Source: Orthonyx spaldingii (lineage: Eukaryota > Chordata > Aves > Passeriformes > Orthonychidae). Taken from it: a stretch of 64,000 nt of DNA. The DNA lies in the NCBI GenBank assembly GCA_013397795.1, contig VZTJ01003847.1, positions 1,298,073-1,362,072 of the forward strand, written 5' to 3'. A program made the position numbers and the translations under genes. A model generated the notes under the pieces. That model worked only from the letters and a program-made list of their open reading frames with translations, did not search any database and was not told the origin of the DNA. Positions within the stretch are counted from its first letter, which is position 1. Each line of letters opens with the position of its first letter. Shown here one piece after another: positions 1 to 13,031 of the stretch.

Positions 1-3000
1 AAAGCCTGTCTGATAAGTTAATGAATTAAAATCTTCTCTACCTGCTGGTGTGTGGTATGATGCCTTAAATATAAATCTTTTTTAGATTTTGTTGATGTCT
101 AAGCAATAGTATGACAAACACAGGTTCTAGCTCTTCACTCTTGCTGGTGATATGCATACGGCTTTTGACTCCTAAGCTGATATAACACTGTCTTCCGTCT
201 TTTGGGCTCTTCTGAGTCAGTCTGATGAAATTTATGAATGTTGCTGAGATTGAATTCTTTGACATTCTTTCAAAGTTACCTTCAAGCATAATATTCTCTA
301 GAAATCGATCTCCACTGACTGTACGTGTTACACAGACAGTCTGCACTGCATCTTTATCCCTGTCTTGTTCAAAGGTACTTTTCAGCAGTTCAGCAATTCT
401 TTGTCAAAGCCAAAAAGGACATCTGTGCCTTGATACTGAATTTGTAACACTGGAATGTACAGGAAATGTGTCCCTTTTGCCTCCATGGATGTGAGACATC
501 ATATGACAGTGATAAAAGAGCAGGGCTGTACTTGAGAATTGTCATGGTATTGTTCATTTCATTTTTATTTTTTAAGTTAATTTTTCCCTGTAAATCCATG
601 CTCAAATTTTTGCTCAATTCAGCTAAAAATTATATGTACCCAACAAGGGCATGGTATGATTTCATATGTTGGTTAATACCTTGTTACTCAATACAGTTCA
701 GTTAGACAAATGTTTACCACATGAGGCATACTGGGATAAAAACCCAAAGCTTTTGAGCTTGCGCTTTTCTTACTCAAAGGCCTCCTATACCACAATTCAT
801 AGGAATTCTTGTTCGTTGTGGGGAGAGGTGGATCTATACGCACATACATGCACACACACTGGTTTTGGGACAGTTCCTTAATGTTTCTGTTTTGGAGTCT
901 CTTGTTTTGCTTTTAAGATAGATAACCACTTGTTTGGCCTATATTAAGCTGGATGTTTGCATAGGTGTGGATTCAGCATTGGATGCAGGGCATGTGAGAG
1001 TGCTTCAGTGCCTGTCCTTGCTGCTTTTAATGTTTTGTGGGTTGGATCTAGTCTGGGTTTGCTGAGTCATTCTTTTCCCAAGCCCTAATCCAATTCTCCT
1101 TTTAAAAGGGATTGTGAGTTCCAGCAGATTCACACCTTCCCACTCTCCAGTGTCGCCTCCTTGGAGGTCTGGTATTATAGTAGTGGCTTTGAACCCCCAT
1201 CTGCAGCTGTTCAGGTTTTGACTCTTAAATTATAATAATTTTAGTCAAGCAACAGGAGACCTGTGCTCATTTTTTCTCCTCAGGAATTAGCTGCTGAAAC
1301 ACCCGGAAGAGAAATGTTTTAAGAGGGTTACGTGGTTGCAGTTGTGGAAGTGGTGAACTTGAACCAGCTACTGGAACTCCTCTTACTGTTATTACACATG
1401 GCTATCATTTCTCCCAGACAGAGTGGTGATCAGCTGGCCAGCGTGCAGAAAGAGAGGTTTTTGTCATGACTTTCAGCATTTGAAATATATTTTGAACAAA
1501 CTATTTATGGGTTTTTCTTAACATGTCATGTTAGAGGCTGCTGTAGTTGGTATTGCTGGAGTAAGTGAAACATATATTTTTAAACAGCTAGTAAGCCTCA
1601 AAATGTAGTTGCAGGCCTGTAATTAGCATTAAACAGGTGCGTTTTAAATGGGACCTTGTAGAAATTACCTGCTCTTCTTTGGTGAACTGTAGAAAAAAAT
1701 ACATAATTTTTTTCTGTAATGATTCTGCACAGAAGGATTTTGACACTGCAAGATTGCATTGGGTATTTGTCCCCTTATACAAAAACTTTCCCAATGTATT
1801 TTTCTTTCATAAATGTCTCCTGTGAGCATGTTGAATGTTAACCCATTAAAGTGAAATACCCTCTATAGCCCAGCATTTGGTAAATGATGATAGAGAAGGA
1901 TGGCTGTGAAGATATATAAAACTTCTACCTTCACTGCTTGTTGAAAGGCTGTATTAGAGAACTTTATCAATTAATATCAGACATCAGAAGTCACCTCACT
2001 GAAATTCAGTTAAAGGGTTGACGCCATTTGATCACAATTGGGCCTTAGGATTTTGAAGAAGTGAGCTTAACCCCTGCACTGGCTTGCCCAACATTTCTGT
2101 CTGGTATTTGTGTATCTTTTTGATTGAGTTGAAATAGAACAAAGTTTTTATATAGTATTGAAAAAGTCCATGTGAAAAAGGAGGTACGAGGACATTTGTT
2201 TGGACTTGAGTCTTCTTTTTTTTAATATTATGTTTTGTTATTTGTTGTTTTTCTCCTATGGTGAGCTATAAGACAGTGTTCTTGGAATCAATCCAGTAGT
2301 CCTGGACGGCAGAATCTTTTTGAAGAACTTGCTGAAGAGGAGTGTTTCCATGCTTTGATGTAAAAGGCATAAGCTTTAAAGAACTTCCCTTCCAAAAATG
2401 TTGTCACTCCTAAATGAAGGGAAAAATATTGTAGTTGTAATGAAAATAGGAAGAAAATATTAATGTAGCATTAGGGATTCAGCTAGAACAATGCTACTTG
2501 TTATAATTCAAACTACTTAGAGGAGAATGTGGAAAAGAATGCAAAATGAAGTCCTGCTGTGATCGCCGGGAAAGCTGCTGTCATGGTGTTTCTATCCCAG
2601 GTATTACTCAGTCATCAGAACTCTCTTTTTTTTGTGGTGTTTGAGGCTTTTATCTCATTTTGCGCAATTCAGCCGTATCTTGTCCCTTCAACCTCCCTAC
2701 CAGTTCATATAACTCAGTATGATTCTGCCTGGGGAAAGATTTTAATTAACGATGTGTAAAGAATAAAGGGACAAATGGATTTTTAAAAAACACTGCTTCA
2801 AGACAGGCACGTGATTCTGCATTTTGATTTTTTGTTTTATCAGGTAATTTTGCCTGTTTATTTAACAATGTATGGATGTGTATGGATGAGAGCCCTGCAA
2901 AGCTTCAGGTTCATTGCCTTCACTTTTTGAACACCCAACAATCATGCTAAAGTTAATGGGTGTCCTGGATAAGCAAGAAGAGGTGAGAGATGAGATTTCC

Positions 3001-4922
3001 CTCTGTCTCTTTTAGCCTTTAGCCTGTAGATTCCTAAGCAAAGGCTGTCAGGAATTTTCCAGAAAATGTTTGGGGGCACACGTAGGAAATGGGTCTCTCT
3101 GGGGATGCATTCTGTAGTGTGACAGCTGTAGAAGAGTCAAGAGTGTAATTTCACATGACATGATTACAGTGTAATATACTATTTTGGTTCTGGTCTGTAT
3201 TGCCACATCCTCTTAGAATATTTACACTGGAGCTTATTTCAAGCAGCCTGCATGTAGGTTTTTTTGGAAGTACCATACTGAGATATCAAGGACAGCAAAA
3301 CTGACATTGTGAGGGGTTGAATACCCTTGCAGTATTGCACTGCTTAAAACCCTACCCAAGGCTGGGGCAGGTGTTGACCTTTCTTTTCCTGATAAAATAA
3401 CCTCCTAAAGATGTCCATGCCCAGGGCAGTTAAAATAACTATTTTCAATGGAAAGATTTTTGGTGTAGTAACTCTGAAATTAGTAATCTCAGCTTTTGTT
3501 TTGATCTGCAAATAAGTTGACCAGCCAAGGCAGGAGGCACTGAGGGTCCTGATTCCCCTGACTGTTTAACTGCCTTGGGTTGTTGTGTGTAGCCTACAGC
3601 TGTAGTTCCCACAAGGAATCCATCTCCCACTATACCTGTGTCATTTCTACCAGTCCTGTGTAGATGCTTTAGACAGCCTCCAGTGTGACTCCCTAGTGTC
3701 TCAAATGGCTCTTGACTTTAGTGGTTAAGCAGCCGAGGGAAATTGTTTCTTCTGTGCCACGCTGTCACTGTGATGGGCCATATTGTTGGGGTTTTAGAAT
3801 TATTTTTAAAAATTTGGGGAAAGGGGGCCAACACAGGGTTTGCCATACTGGGTAAATCACAGTAAGGGGGATTTAAGAACATTCTGGAAGGTGCTAAAAT
3901 GTTTTCAAGTTTTCATTTACAGATTTGTGGGATTTGTTGTGAGTTTTTTCCACTGCTACTATTTTACACCAGTTTGAATCTGGTATGAAAACAAAACTTG
4001 ATGCTCCCTGTGCAGACAGAACACTATAGATCTGTTCTAACACAGTGCTATAAATGTATTTGGGATGAGCTATAGTAATAAGATGTGTGCTGCTTGAATA
4101 TATCCACGTTTGAATGAGTAAATAAAATGAAACTTGATGCAGTCTGAGGACAGCCTGTGCTAGTACAGATTGTTAATATGTGATTCTGTGCTATTTTGTA
4201 AAGGACTCTGTGGCTTTGGGTGAAACTTGTAGAGTGACAAAAGCCAGTACTTTGTGCCGTCACTCCAAGTGTCACTATATGTTGAGCTAGGAATATGCTA
4301 TACATTAACTAAACTGTATTCTATACATTTAACTGAAGTGTTTGTCTATATTAGTGTGTTTTCATTGTCTAGCTGTACTTTTGTTCTTCAACATTTAAGG
4401 AAAAAATCTGGTAATTCCATCAGAATGTTTGGATTTGACCTTACAGTCAGACGATTCTTAGTGATTGTGAATCCATTGACTTCAGACACTTTACTCCTGA
4501 TTACACCAGGGTCACCTCATAATGAGGGGCCAAGGTATTAAATGGAAATGAACCCAATAAAGCCATCAAGCTCAGACCTACTGCGTCCTCACATGCTTGA
4601 TCTGAACAATAAGAACTGGTGATTTATAAATCCTGTTGTCTGTTTGCTTCTTCATCATTTAATACTTCTTTTCTGTTGAGTAAATGAAGATGTTCTGACC
4701 TCAGCTCATCCCTTGGGAATTTGTTTGATAAAAGCAGGATAGCTGTACCCCTTAAATGTAACTCAAGCTTTTGTTCAGATTTAGTGAGTGTCATTTTTTA
4801 AAGGAAACACATTTCCCTTGACCTCTAGGATCTGGCAGGATTTGCTTCATCCCCTTTTTCATAAGTTTATCTCTGTGGCACTTTTTTTTTTTTTTTCAAG
4901 TTATATTCTTCTATGTTTTCAG
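1..4922 (+). other. SMYD2: SMYD2 intron 2 (partial)
   Basis: AT-rich intronic sequence. I looked for the preceding exon, which should encode the cysteine-rich MYND zinc-finger core, and did not find it, so this intron is at least 4.9 kb. It ends with a 15-T run (4882-4896) and the acceptor TTTTCAG at 4916-4922. No other gene or recognisable repeat was seen. Confidence 0.75.
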
Positions 4923-5033
4923 AAGGAAGACTGGCCAATGCACAAGCTGGAGTGTGCCTCCATGTGCACTTTTGGGCAGAACTGGCACCCCTCAGAGACT
5001 GTGAGGCTAACAGCAAGGATCCTTGCCAAACAG
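4923..5033 (+). CDS. SMYD2: SMYD2 exon 3 (end of MYND finger)
   Basis: 111 bp, 37 codons (human residues 80-116), phase 0 at both ends. It opens with KEDWPMHKLEC, whose His and Cys (H86 and C90 in human numbering) are the last two zinc ligands of the MYND finger, and ends SETVRLTARILAKQ. Acceptor TTTTCAG, donor GTGAGC. The stretch after the last zinc ligand (ASMCTFGQNWH) differs more from human SMYD2 than the rest of the exon. Confidence 0.95.
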
Positions 5034-6647
5034 GTGAGCAGAAGGCGAGTCTTGGGAGGTTTGCTCCTGCTCCGGGTGCCAGGGAAGGCAGAAAATGAAA
5101 ATTGACTGATAGTAACTGTCCCTGCAAAGCACACATACACACACATAAGTTTCCTGTGCACAGACAGGTGTAACAGAGCATGAGCAGCTGAAGGAGCTGA
5201 CCATCAGGCTTCCTCAGCAGGGTCAGGGCCACCATAGTCCAGCTGGAGACTGCAGGAAACTAGCGAAAGGCCAATGAGGTCTTTGGCTGTGTAGCTTTAA
5301 CCTATGGCCAAGGTACTGCTGCTTAACAGAGCCTGGAAATGTTTACTGATAGTTTCACATTGGTGTTTCAGCCTCTGTGGATTTGAGCTCTTGGTTACAT
5401 GTGCAGGTGAGCACCAGGGCCACGCTGATGAAGAGAAAGAAGAATGAGATTTGGTATTTGGGCTTAAATTCCAGGGAATGCTTCTGGTGTTACCTGGTTG
5501 CAGGCACTGATATCTTTATGAAGCAGTTGCCTGTTGTAGTATTGTTCAGCTACAGTTGCATAGCATTATGTAACATATAACTCCCAGTACATCTGTGAGT
5601 CAAAAACACCTCTGAGGTATTCAGGTATAAACTTTTATAATTATGAATTAGCTGGTGAAAACCAGGATTTGAGAGAGAAATTTCAGACCCTTGGTCTTCA
5701 GAGAAAAAGAATATTGAGTAAGGAAAAGAGATTGCAACATCAACCTCCGTTTCAGTGTTCCCTAACTGTATGGATACTGAGGATAACATAAGTGCTTACA
5801 GGGAGGGGATGGAGTTCATGAGTTTCAAGGTTATTGTGCTGTGTATCTTTGTAGAGCTCTAAACTCTCTCTGCAAAAACAAATCCTCTTTGAAGCATATT
5901 TGTGTGATTGAGGTCTGCTTATGTGACAAGGGCAACCTGGATACTGCATGTAGGGAGGATTTTGGAGACCTGCTGGGAAGGTAGCTGCATACTTGCTGTG
6001 TGTATAGATGTGTGTGTGTGAATGTACATGTGTGTGACTTAATTAAAGCGTGGTTTGGTGGTGATCCACAAACAAAATTGAATGTTTAATGACAAAAAGT
6101 CATTGCAGTAAATTTCTGCTTTTATTGCTTGCAGGGAGGAGGGGAGAAGCCTATATGTCATATAAAAGCTAAATATGCAAACCATAGTCCCTGAACCTCA
6201 GCTGCTGGGCCACCTGCAAAGCCATATTTAATGGCCAAGATTACAAAGAAGTGGCCTTAGGCCAACAGTGGAGCATTGCTTTTGAACTCTGTCAACAGTC
6301 AGTTTATTCACTTTCCTCAAAGCAAAGCCTGTCTTCTGCCTGCTTGCTATTGTTAGCAGCTTTCTGGGTGTCTAGAACAAAGCAAATGACATATTTAAAA
6401 TACTGTTCAGTTTATGTGTATAAATTTGATAGGAGTTAATCTTTGGCTGCCTAATTTGGTGTGGAGAGAATATTCCTATGCCTTTACTTAGGGCAGTTAA
6501 TTTAACTCATTGCTGTTCACCAACTCTTATAAATTACATAGACTGTGGATTTGGGTTTGTCTTACACGTAGGAGTTCCCAGATTCTGAATGAGTACACAA
6601 AACTGCCAAAGTGAAACATTAAAATATTTTTTTCCCTTTGTTGTTAG
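5034..6647 (+). other. SMYD2: SMYD2 intron 3
   Basis: GT-AG intron of 1,614 bp. It contains a short CA-rich stretch (about 5139-5157) and a TG-rich stretch (about 5997-6038). Nothing else recognised. Confidence 0.85.
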
Positions 6648-6708
6648 AAAATTCACCCTGAAAGAACACAGTCAGAGAAGCTGCTTGCTGTAAAAGAGTT
6701 TGAATCAC
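6648..6708 (+). CDS. SMYD2: SMYD2 exon 4
   Basis: 61 bp encoding KIHPERTQSEKLLAVKEFES plus the first base of the next codon (human residues 117-136). This belongs to the SET-I region. Acceptor TTGTTAG, donor GTAAGT. The split codon is completed as His by exon 5. Confidence 0.95.
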
Positions 6709-9163
6709 GTAAGTAAGAAAGGCTTGCAGGTAAACAGAGGTTTTGACTTAACTATATTAATGATTTGTTTCCCCATGGCTCCCCTCCATCAAAACCTTTC
6801 AGAACATCCCGCTCCTGCTGGATGAAGGGAGTAAACAAAGAGAATTGTGATTCCTCAGTTTTTTGAAAGTGCAGTGCTCTTCTTTCCTTTTTTTTTCCTT
6901 GGCTGTTTGTGGAAGCGGTAAAACAAGGATGAAAACCTAGACAGAGTTAATTATGTAGCATAGATCCATCTCTTGCTTCTATGGTATTCTAGTGTCTTTT
7001 GAGAATTGTAATGTTGTAAAATTAAAATAGCTGGTATTTGTTACCAGGAGGCATAAAATCAGAGACAGCACAGTTGCTTGATGGTGACAGTGACTAAGGG
7101 GCTAATTGCAGAACCCTCTGGACTGTGCTTCAGTATCTGTCACTGCCAGTCAAATCTGACATGTTATATATGATTCCATGTCCTAAATGCTCTAAAATAA
7201 TCCAAAGAAGGAGATAAGGCATTGGCTTGCCTTTAACTGGAAAGCTACTGTTTATGTCCACTAAGTCCGAGTTAGAAACTGACCATTAGGAACTATCCTG
7301 GCACAGTTTTCACCAGCCTGTCATTTTCTTTCCAGGTGCTGGGCATAATATACACAGAGACAATGGGTTGTGTATTCACATTTCTCACTCTGATAGTTTC
7401 CAAAACCTTTTACAAAATGCTGAATAAATGTACTCATTGCTAGGACTTGAGGTAGCAGACTAACCAAGCACAGTAGTCTTATTTGCTTCCTGAACAAAAG
7501 CTCCTGTCGTTGCTTTTGGGACAACTGGGAGAACAAGGGGGAAAAATGCCAACATTTAACTTTGCCTAGGGCAAGGATAGTTTTTACAGGTAAGTTGGCA
7601 GGATTGAGGTTGAGGAGAATGGGTAAGTGCTGAAGTAATTTCTGTGCATTCTTCTGCATTGCAGCTTGTCTTCAATAATTTATTAATTTGGGAGCTAAAA
7701 GGCTGAAATGATTTTTTTTTTCTGTTACAGTGTCCCACTTGTCCTCTAGAAGCTTTTGTTTTGTTAGCAAGTACCCCTGTTCCTGCTAACTTTTTGACTC
7801 ACCTCACTGCTTAGCTCATCTTTACTGTGTTCATCAGTTGTCTTATCCTTTGCAACACCATACACAGGAAAGAAAAAGGCACGTGGTTGTCAGTTGGAAG
7901 CTCAGATTTTCTTATTTCTGATTCATTTTAATTCTCATCAAATGGTTCCATTTAATTTTCCTCAGTGTTTTTTGTGACTCCCCCATCATTCACATCTGCT
8001 CTCACAAATAATTTCCTCCTTCTTCCACTGTTGTGCAGCCTTTCCTCTTCATTATTGTTTTGAGTTGGAGAGAGGTGGAGAGAACTAGTAACACTGCCGC
8101 TATGAGACAGTGGATTAGGAAAAAACTTCCAAACATTCTGTTCTTGAGGAGAGAGAGAGAGAGGGGACCAGGAGTGTGTGGCTGATCATCTAGCTTGCTC
8201 TGCATAGACCAGGCAGGAGAAGGTTCAGTGGCCATGGCTTTGGCTAAAACCTCTCATGAGCCTGAGGGTGAATCTCTGAAGAAACCCATAATGGAATACA
8301 GTTGGCAGGTGTGGCAGGACATTTCCACTGATGTTCGTGCTGTCTCTTATTAGTAGATGTCTGCAGTCTAAACACACCTGGTGGGCTGTGGGGGCTGGTC
8401 ACCCCCCAGCTCATGGAGATGTGGGCACTTTCAGGCACTGTTTGCTACCTCCTGAAGCAGGTACCTGCAATAGGTCAGGTGGATTGCATTCCTGGGCACC
8501 CTCATGTTATCCTCCTCTTGCTGCAAAAGGAGCCCCTGTAATTAGCCCCAGTGCTGTTGCTAAATTCCTATCACATGTGGCCACAAATAGTTAAGGCTTC
8601 TGTGCTGGGAAAGACCATGTCTTTTAAAAGCAGGAGGCAGCCTTAGCAGGAGTTTGGGCTCTTTGTGCTGATAAGGAATAGGCCTGTATGAGAAAGTTTC
8701 AGTCTGTAAAGCATGCTTTAAGTGAGTGATGTTGAGTATGACTTCATGCCACAACAGGTGGGACCATGTAGCTTGTAAGTTCATGTCAGACAGTTGAGGA
8801 CAACTATCCACAGTTGATAGGCTTCCAGAGCGCCAGGGCTGGTTGGGCTGTTTGCTAGAGTTAACAAATGCACTTTAAAGACTATAGCCCTTCTCCCAAG
8901 AAAGTAAAGTCTGTGTCCAATTATCTGCTAAACTAAAGATGTCAGAAAATGCTTTTTAATCCTTCATGTTCTTGCAGCGCATGTGTGGCTTTAGCAGAGG
9001 CAACATTATGTTTGTGGAATAGCAGGCACTTCTTGCAGTACTTCCAAGTGGCTTGTCCTTCAGGGGTTTCTGTTAAAGTCTGGGCCTCTTCTAACCTAAG
9101 TCTACCTGCACTTCATGGGGGGGTTTTCCTGTTACTGAAATGGAATGTATTCTTTGTCCACAG
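6709..9163 (+). other. SMYD2: SMYD2 intron 4
   Basis: GT-AG intron of 2,455 bp. Holds a short GA microsatellite at about 8148-8162. No gene or transposon recognised. Confidence 0.85.
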
Positions 9164-9288
9164 ACCTTGACAAACTAGACAATGAAAAGAGAGAGCTGAT
9201 TCAGAACGACATTGCTGCTCTTCATCACTTTTACTCAAAGCACTTGGACTACCCTGACAATGCTGCCCTTGTAGTTCTCTTTGCACAA
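9164..9288 (+). CDS. SMYD2: SMYD2 exon 5
   Basis: 125 bp encoding human residues 137-178, starting with the split His then LDKLDNEKRELIQNDIAALH and ending VVLFAQ. It is part of the SET-I insertion that shapes the substrate cleft. Acceptor TCCACAG, donor GTAAGT. Very close to human SMYD2, with conservative changes only. Confidence 0.96.
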
Positions 9289-9737
9289 GTAAGTTGGCTA
9301 GAACACAGCCTGCTCAGGTGGATGGTGCTGTAGGAGTTTAGCCTTTCTAAAGGGGGAAAATGTTAATGGCAATGGAAAGGGTAGCTCTTGGCTTATCTTA
9401 GGGACAACTGAATATGCTTGATGGAGAAGATCTGCTTTGTTGAGCAGTAGTGGCTGGATGTGCCCCATTTCCATCCTGAGGGGAGAGATTCTTGTCTGCA
9501 GACTTTCCATGAGGTGCTTCTCAAGCACTGAAGAACAGGGGAAACAGCCTTTAGCAAATTCTGTCAAAGTTAAGCTTCTTGTGGGCCAAACATAGTGTGG
9601 CTGTTGCTGAACTAACATGGAGGGTTGCTGGCCTGAGACCCTGCAGAGGCAAATCCTTCATTCAGGCTTCAAACTTGTGGAAATCCGTGCTGGTCAGGTC
9701 ATCATTGTGTTTGACCTTCACAGGGAGTAAACTTCAG

Positions 9738-9773
9738 AGAAGTAGAAAGAGAAGTAGAAAGAGCAGCAGAAAG
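9738..9773. repeat. 12-bp tandem repeat, three copies
   Basis: Three consecutive copies of a purine-rich 12-bp unit (AGAAGTAGAAAG). The first two are identical and the third has two changes. It lies within SMYD2 intron 5. Confidence 0.8.
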
Positions 9774-11780
9774 CGCAGCCTAAAACTTTTATCTGGTGTG
9801 TGGCTTTTAAATGTAGTCAGGTGGTTTGGCCATCTGGAGAGATGAAGGAAAGACAGAATGTCTTGTTAGATAACATCTGACATGGCACTTCTTTTTTCTC
9901 ACCTACTTTTCATATACATCTGAATTGAATGTATTGTACTGGATGGAATAATATACCAGTGGAATACTGAAAGATCCATTTTCTTTTTCCTCTTTTGCTT
10001 CAATATAAGCTAGTTTTGTACTTAAGTTTCTGAGTAAAATAATATCTTGAGATAGGGGCAAATGTTAACTGCTGTGATGAAAGCTGAGATGGAAATATCC
10101 TGTTTGGTAGAACTGAGCATCTACGAACAAGCAGGCACAGTTACTATTTCCTTAATACAGGGGTACTCTTATTCTGTAGAGGAATGATTCTTCAGGATGT
10201 TTAGCATCTGCTTATCATCCCTTGTGTTGTTTCTAACTACACATTTTCTTTCAATGACAAGGGGATTTTTTCTCTTTTGAAGACTACAATTTGTATTTGT
10301 CAGAAGGATATTTCGGAGATGTCAGTACAACCAGTTTCATGTGGTATTTCTGAATGTTTTTGTTAGAATGTAGGCAGAATTCCCCAAAGATTACATTGTT
10401 TTGGTTATAACAACTTTTGTTGCATGTCCAAGAGCAGCTCTACAGATTGTGGTACTTTAACTGACTTCTGTGAACTGCTGGCTTGCAGATCTCATATTCC
10501 ATCCAGTCTTCTCTATGGAAGCCTGATGTCACCCATAGGTGTTACCTTAGGCTCATCCTCATCATCAGGGAACTCTCTGCCACTGTGGACATTAAAATTT
10601 TTTGAACTAAAATCTCCAGAAGTCATCTCAATGCTCCTCAGAGGTGTTTGACAGGATTCAACCTTCTGAGGTGTTGGCCCCAGGATAAATCTTTCTAGAA
10701 GAAAAGGAGGTATGCTTGTACCTGAAATGTACAAACATGTTTCCTAATAATTAGTTAACTCAACCTAAAACCAGTAGCATGTATATGCTGCTGCTCCTCT
10801 GTTTTGCTTCAACCCTCACTCTGGCCTCATGTAGTCTGCTTTGCTTCTCCATTCCCCATTGTTTCTCCCTGTGGTTCAGGGAGTCAGAATACCTCTGACT
10901 CCTTCCTCATTGCTTTTAGTGGACTTTGCCTGATGCTGCTCCTTACACAGCTAAAGTGTAAGTGGTCGTTTTGAGTGGAATAAAGTTCTTTTTGTCCAAA
11001 GTCCTTGGCTTTCACTGCTCTCTTCTCCAGCAGTTGGCATCATTCTACTCTCTTTTGTCCCCATGGAATATAGCTTTTGAGGCTGGAGCTTTTCTTCCTC
11101 AGTCTCACCTTGTCATACCCTTCGAACAGTTTCTCTCTTGTCTCAAGTTCCAGCATCTCACCCTTTCCTTGAAGACCTTACATTTTGTGCCTCCCTTTGC
11201 ACATTCTCTTTTCCACCATTGGGAACAACCTTGAACTCCAGTTTTTTTGCAATTGTTTCTTTACTCCCTCCACTTTGCCTTTTTTAGTCATGCATTCGTC
11301 TGGTGAAACCAGTGATATCTCATCCCTTCTAATCCCTCCTCTTGTGTCAGTTCTAATATGATAATTTCATGAAGTGTGTTGTCTCTGGCTTAGTGGAGGG
11401 GAGTTGATGATAACTCACGACATATTTTTAAATATTTCCCTGTGGTTCAGAACCATCAAGCTGTTCTTTGTCAGCCTTTGTAGCCTGATGTTCTTACTTA
11501 ACTGTTGATATTATCTTTCCCTTCTGTTGATTTTGCATTCAGCAATTACATTTTGGTTTTGGTTCAGGTATGCTCTTACACTGGCTAGTGCAGTAGCATG
11601 CCCATCTTGAGAGACTGGGAACCTTTGGGTGTCATATTGCTAAAAATAACAGGATAAAGATGAAACAAAGCAGAGACACTGATGAGTCAATCATCAGCAG
11701 GATACCTGCCTTAATTATGAACTCACCTTGAACAGTTCATACCTGAGGAGTGGCTTTGGGTATTTGTGTATTTCTAGAAG

Positions 11781-11920
11781 CCAGTCCAGGCTACATTCCA
11801 GTTTGGTGAGCAACCTGGTCTACTGGAAGGTGTCCCTGCCTCTGGGGACTGGAGAGAAACAGATCGGAACTTGATCTTGGCAGTCCCTTCCAACCCAAAC
11901 CATTCTATGGTTCTGTGATT
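11781..11920 (+). mobile_element. CR1 LINE 3'-end fragment (old copy)
   Basis: Contains the CR1 3'-UTR landmarks in order: GAGCAACCTGGTCTACTGGA, AAGGTGTCCCTGCC, then CCCTTCCAACCCAAACCATT followed by the terminal TCTATGGTTCTGTGATT microsatellite-like end. The middle is diverged with inserted bases, and no reverse-transcriptase coding part is present, so this is a 5'-truncated fossil in the same orientation as SMYD2. Confidence 0.9.
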
Positions 11921-12963
11921 GTTATTGGTAGCATTTGTTGTCTGCTCTTAACCTTTCCAGAACAAATACTGCACTATACTTGATTGCCTGTTCCTGTGCC
12001 CTTTCTAGCTTTAACTGAACTTGACCGTGTTGTTTTAGTGAGTAGTTGTTTTAGTGCTTTACTGGTGCCTTTTTCATGTTTGTAGGGAGATAATGGTGAA
12101 TATGGAGAGGGTTCTCTTTGTGTCGGCATGTGTGTGACTTGAAGTGGAAGTGGAATAAAGTACTTGACTGAGGTGCATTTTGGCCACTTAAAGTCATACA
12201 AACCACATGAAAAAAGCTGAAACTTCTGTAAAATTCCTTTGACTTGGATGAGAACAAAAGTGAGAAGGTTTTAAAACCTGCTTGAATCTATTGTATAAGA
12301 GAGTTTTGTGAACAAGTTCTTTTGATCCTGTGTCTCTTTAAATTAGGAATACACTTCCTCTCATACTCTGTCCTTTTTCTGTCCCCTCCTATTCTATGTC
12401 TTTATGAGGTTCAAGTCTTTCTCAGTGCTTTTGTTGTTTTCATGTGTGCTTTAGCTGTAGCTGATGTGTGATGGCAGGTGCCATTGTGGCAGGTCCCTGT
12501 GACACATGCTCCATCAAAGCTCTGTACTGCCCCAGCCCGGCTGAATTTGCCGCCCTTCATTCCCACATTGCTCCTTGCACGTGTAGCTCTGCTTTGGCCC
12601 TTTATTTGTCATGGCCCAATGAAGCCTCTTTGCCCCATGCTGGGCTGAGGTTTTGTGTGCTCTTTCAAGCCCCACTTCTCTTGGTTGGCCCTCCAAGGAG
12701 CAATCCACTAGATGTGTCCTGAGCAAGTGCAAGTGTTGGGCAGTCAGGTCTTTAGTGTCCTGTGCATTCCTTTGGAGAGGGACTTTGTCCTCACTTCACT
12801 TGTCGAGATGTCACGGAGCTCCCTGTGAGTGCTGGGAAGGTGGATGGAAAATTGTAAGCAAAATTCTGCAGTTGTGTTTGATGTATGAGAATGTGACATG
12901 TGAGTACATGTGGAGTACTCAGCTGACCAGAAGTTGATCCAGCACCTTTCTCTTTTTTCTTAG

Positions 12964-13031
12964 GTTAACTGTAATGGCTTCACAATTGAAGATGAAGAAC
13001 TCTCTCATTTGGGATCAGCCATATTTCCTGA
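12964..13031 (+). CDS. SMYD2: SMYD2 exon 6
   Basis: 68 bp encoding VNCNGFTIEDEELSHLGSAI then FP and two bases of an Asp codon (human residues 179-200). Includes the CNGF segment, whose Phe (F184) contributes to the lysine-access channel. Acceptor TTCTTAG. The donor is GTAGGT, a little off consensus. Confidence 0.95.

Larger units (their letters stand above)
9289..12963 (+). other. SMYD2: SMYD2 intron 5
   Basis: GT-AG intron of 3,675 bp, the largest complete SMYD2 intron in the window. It contains a three-copy 12-bp tandem repeat (9738-9773) and a CR1 LINE 3' fragment (11781-11920), both listed separately. Confidence 0.85.
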
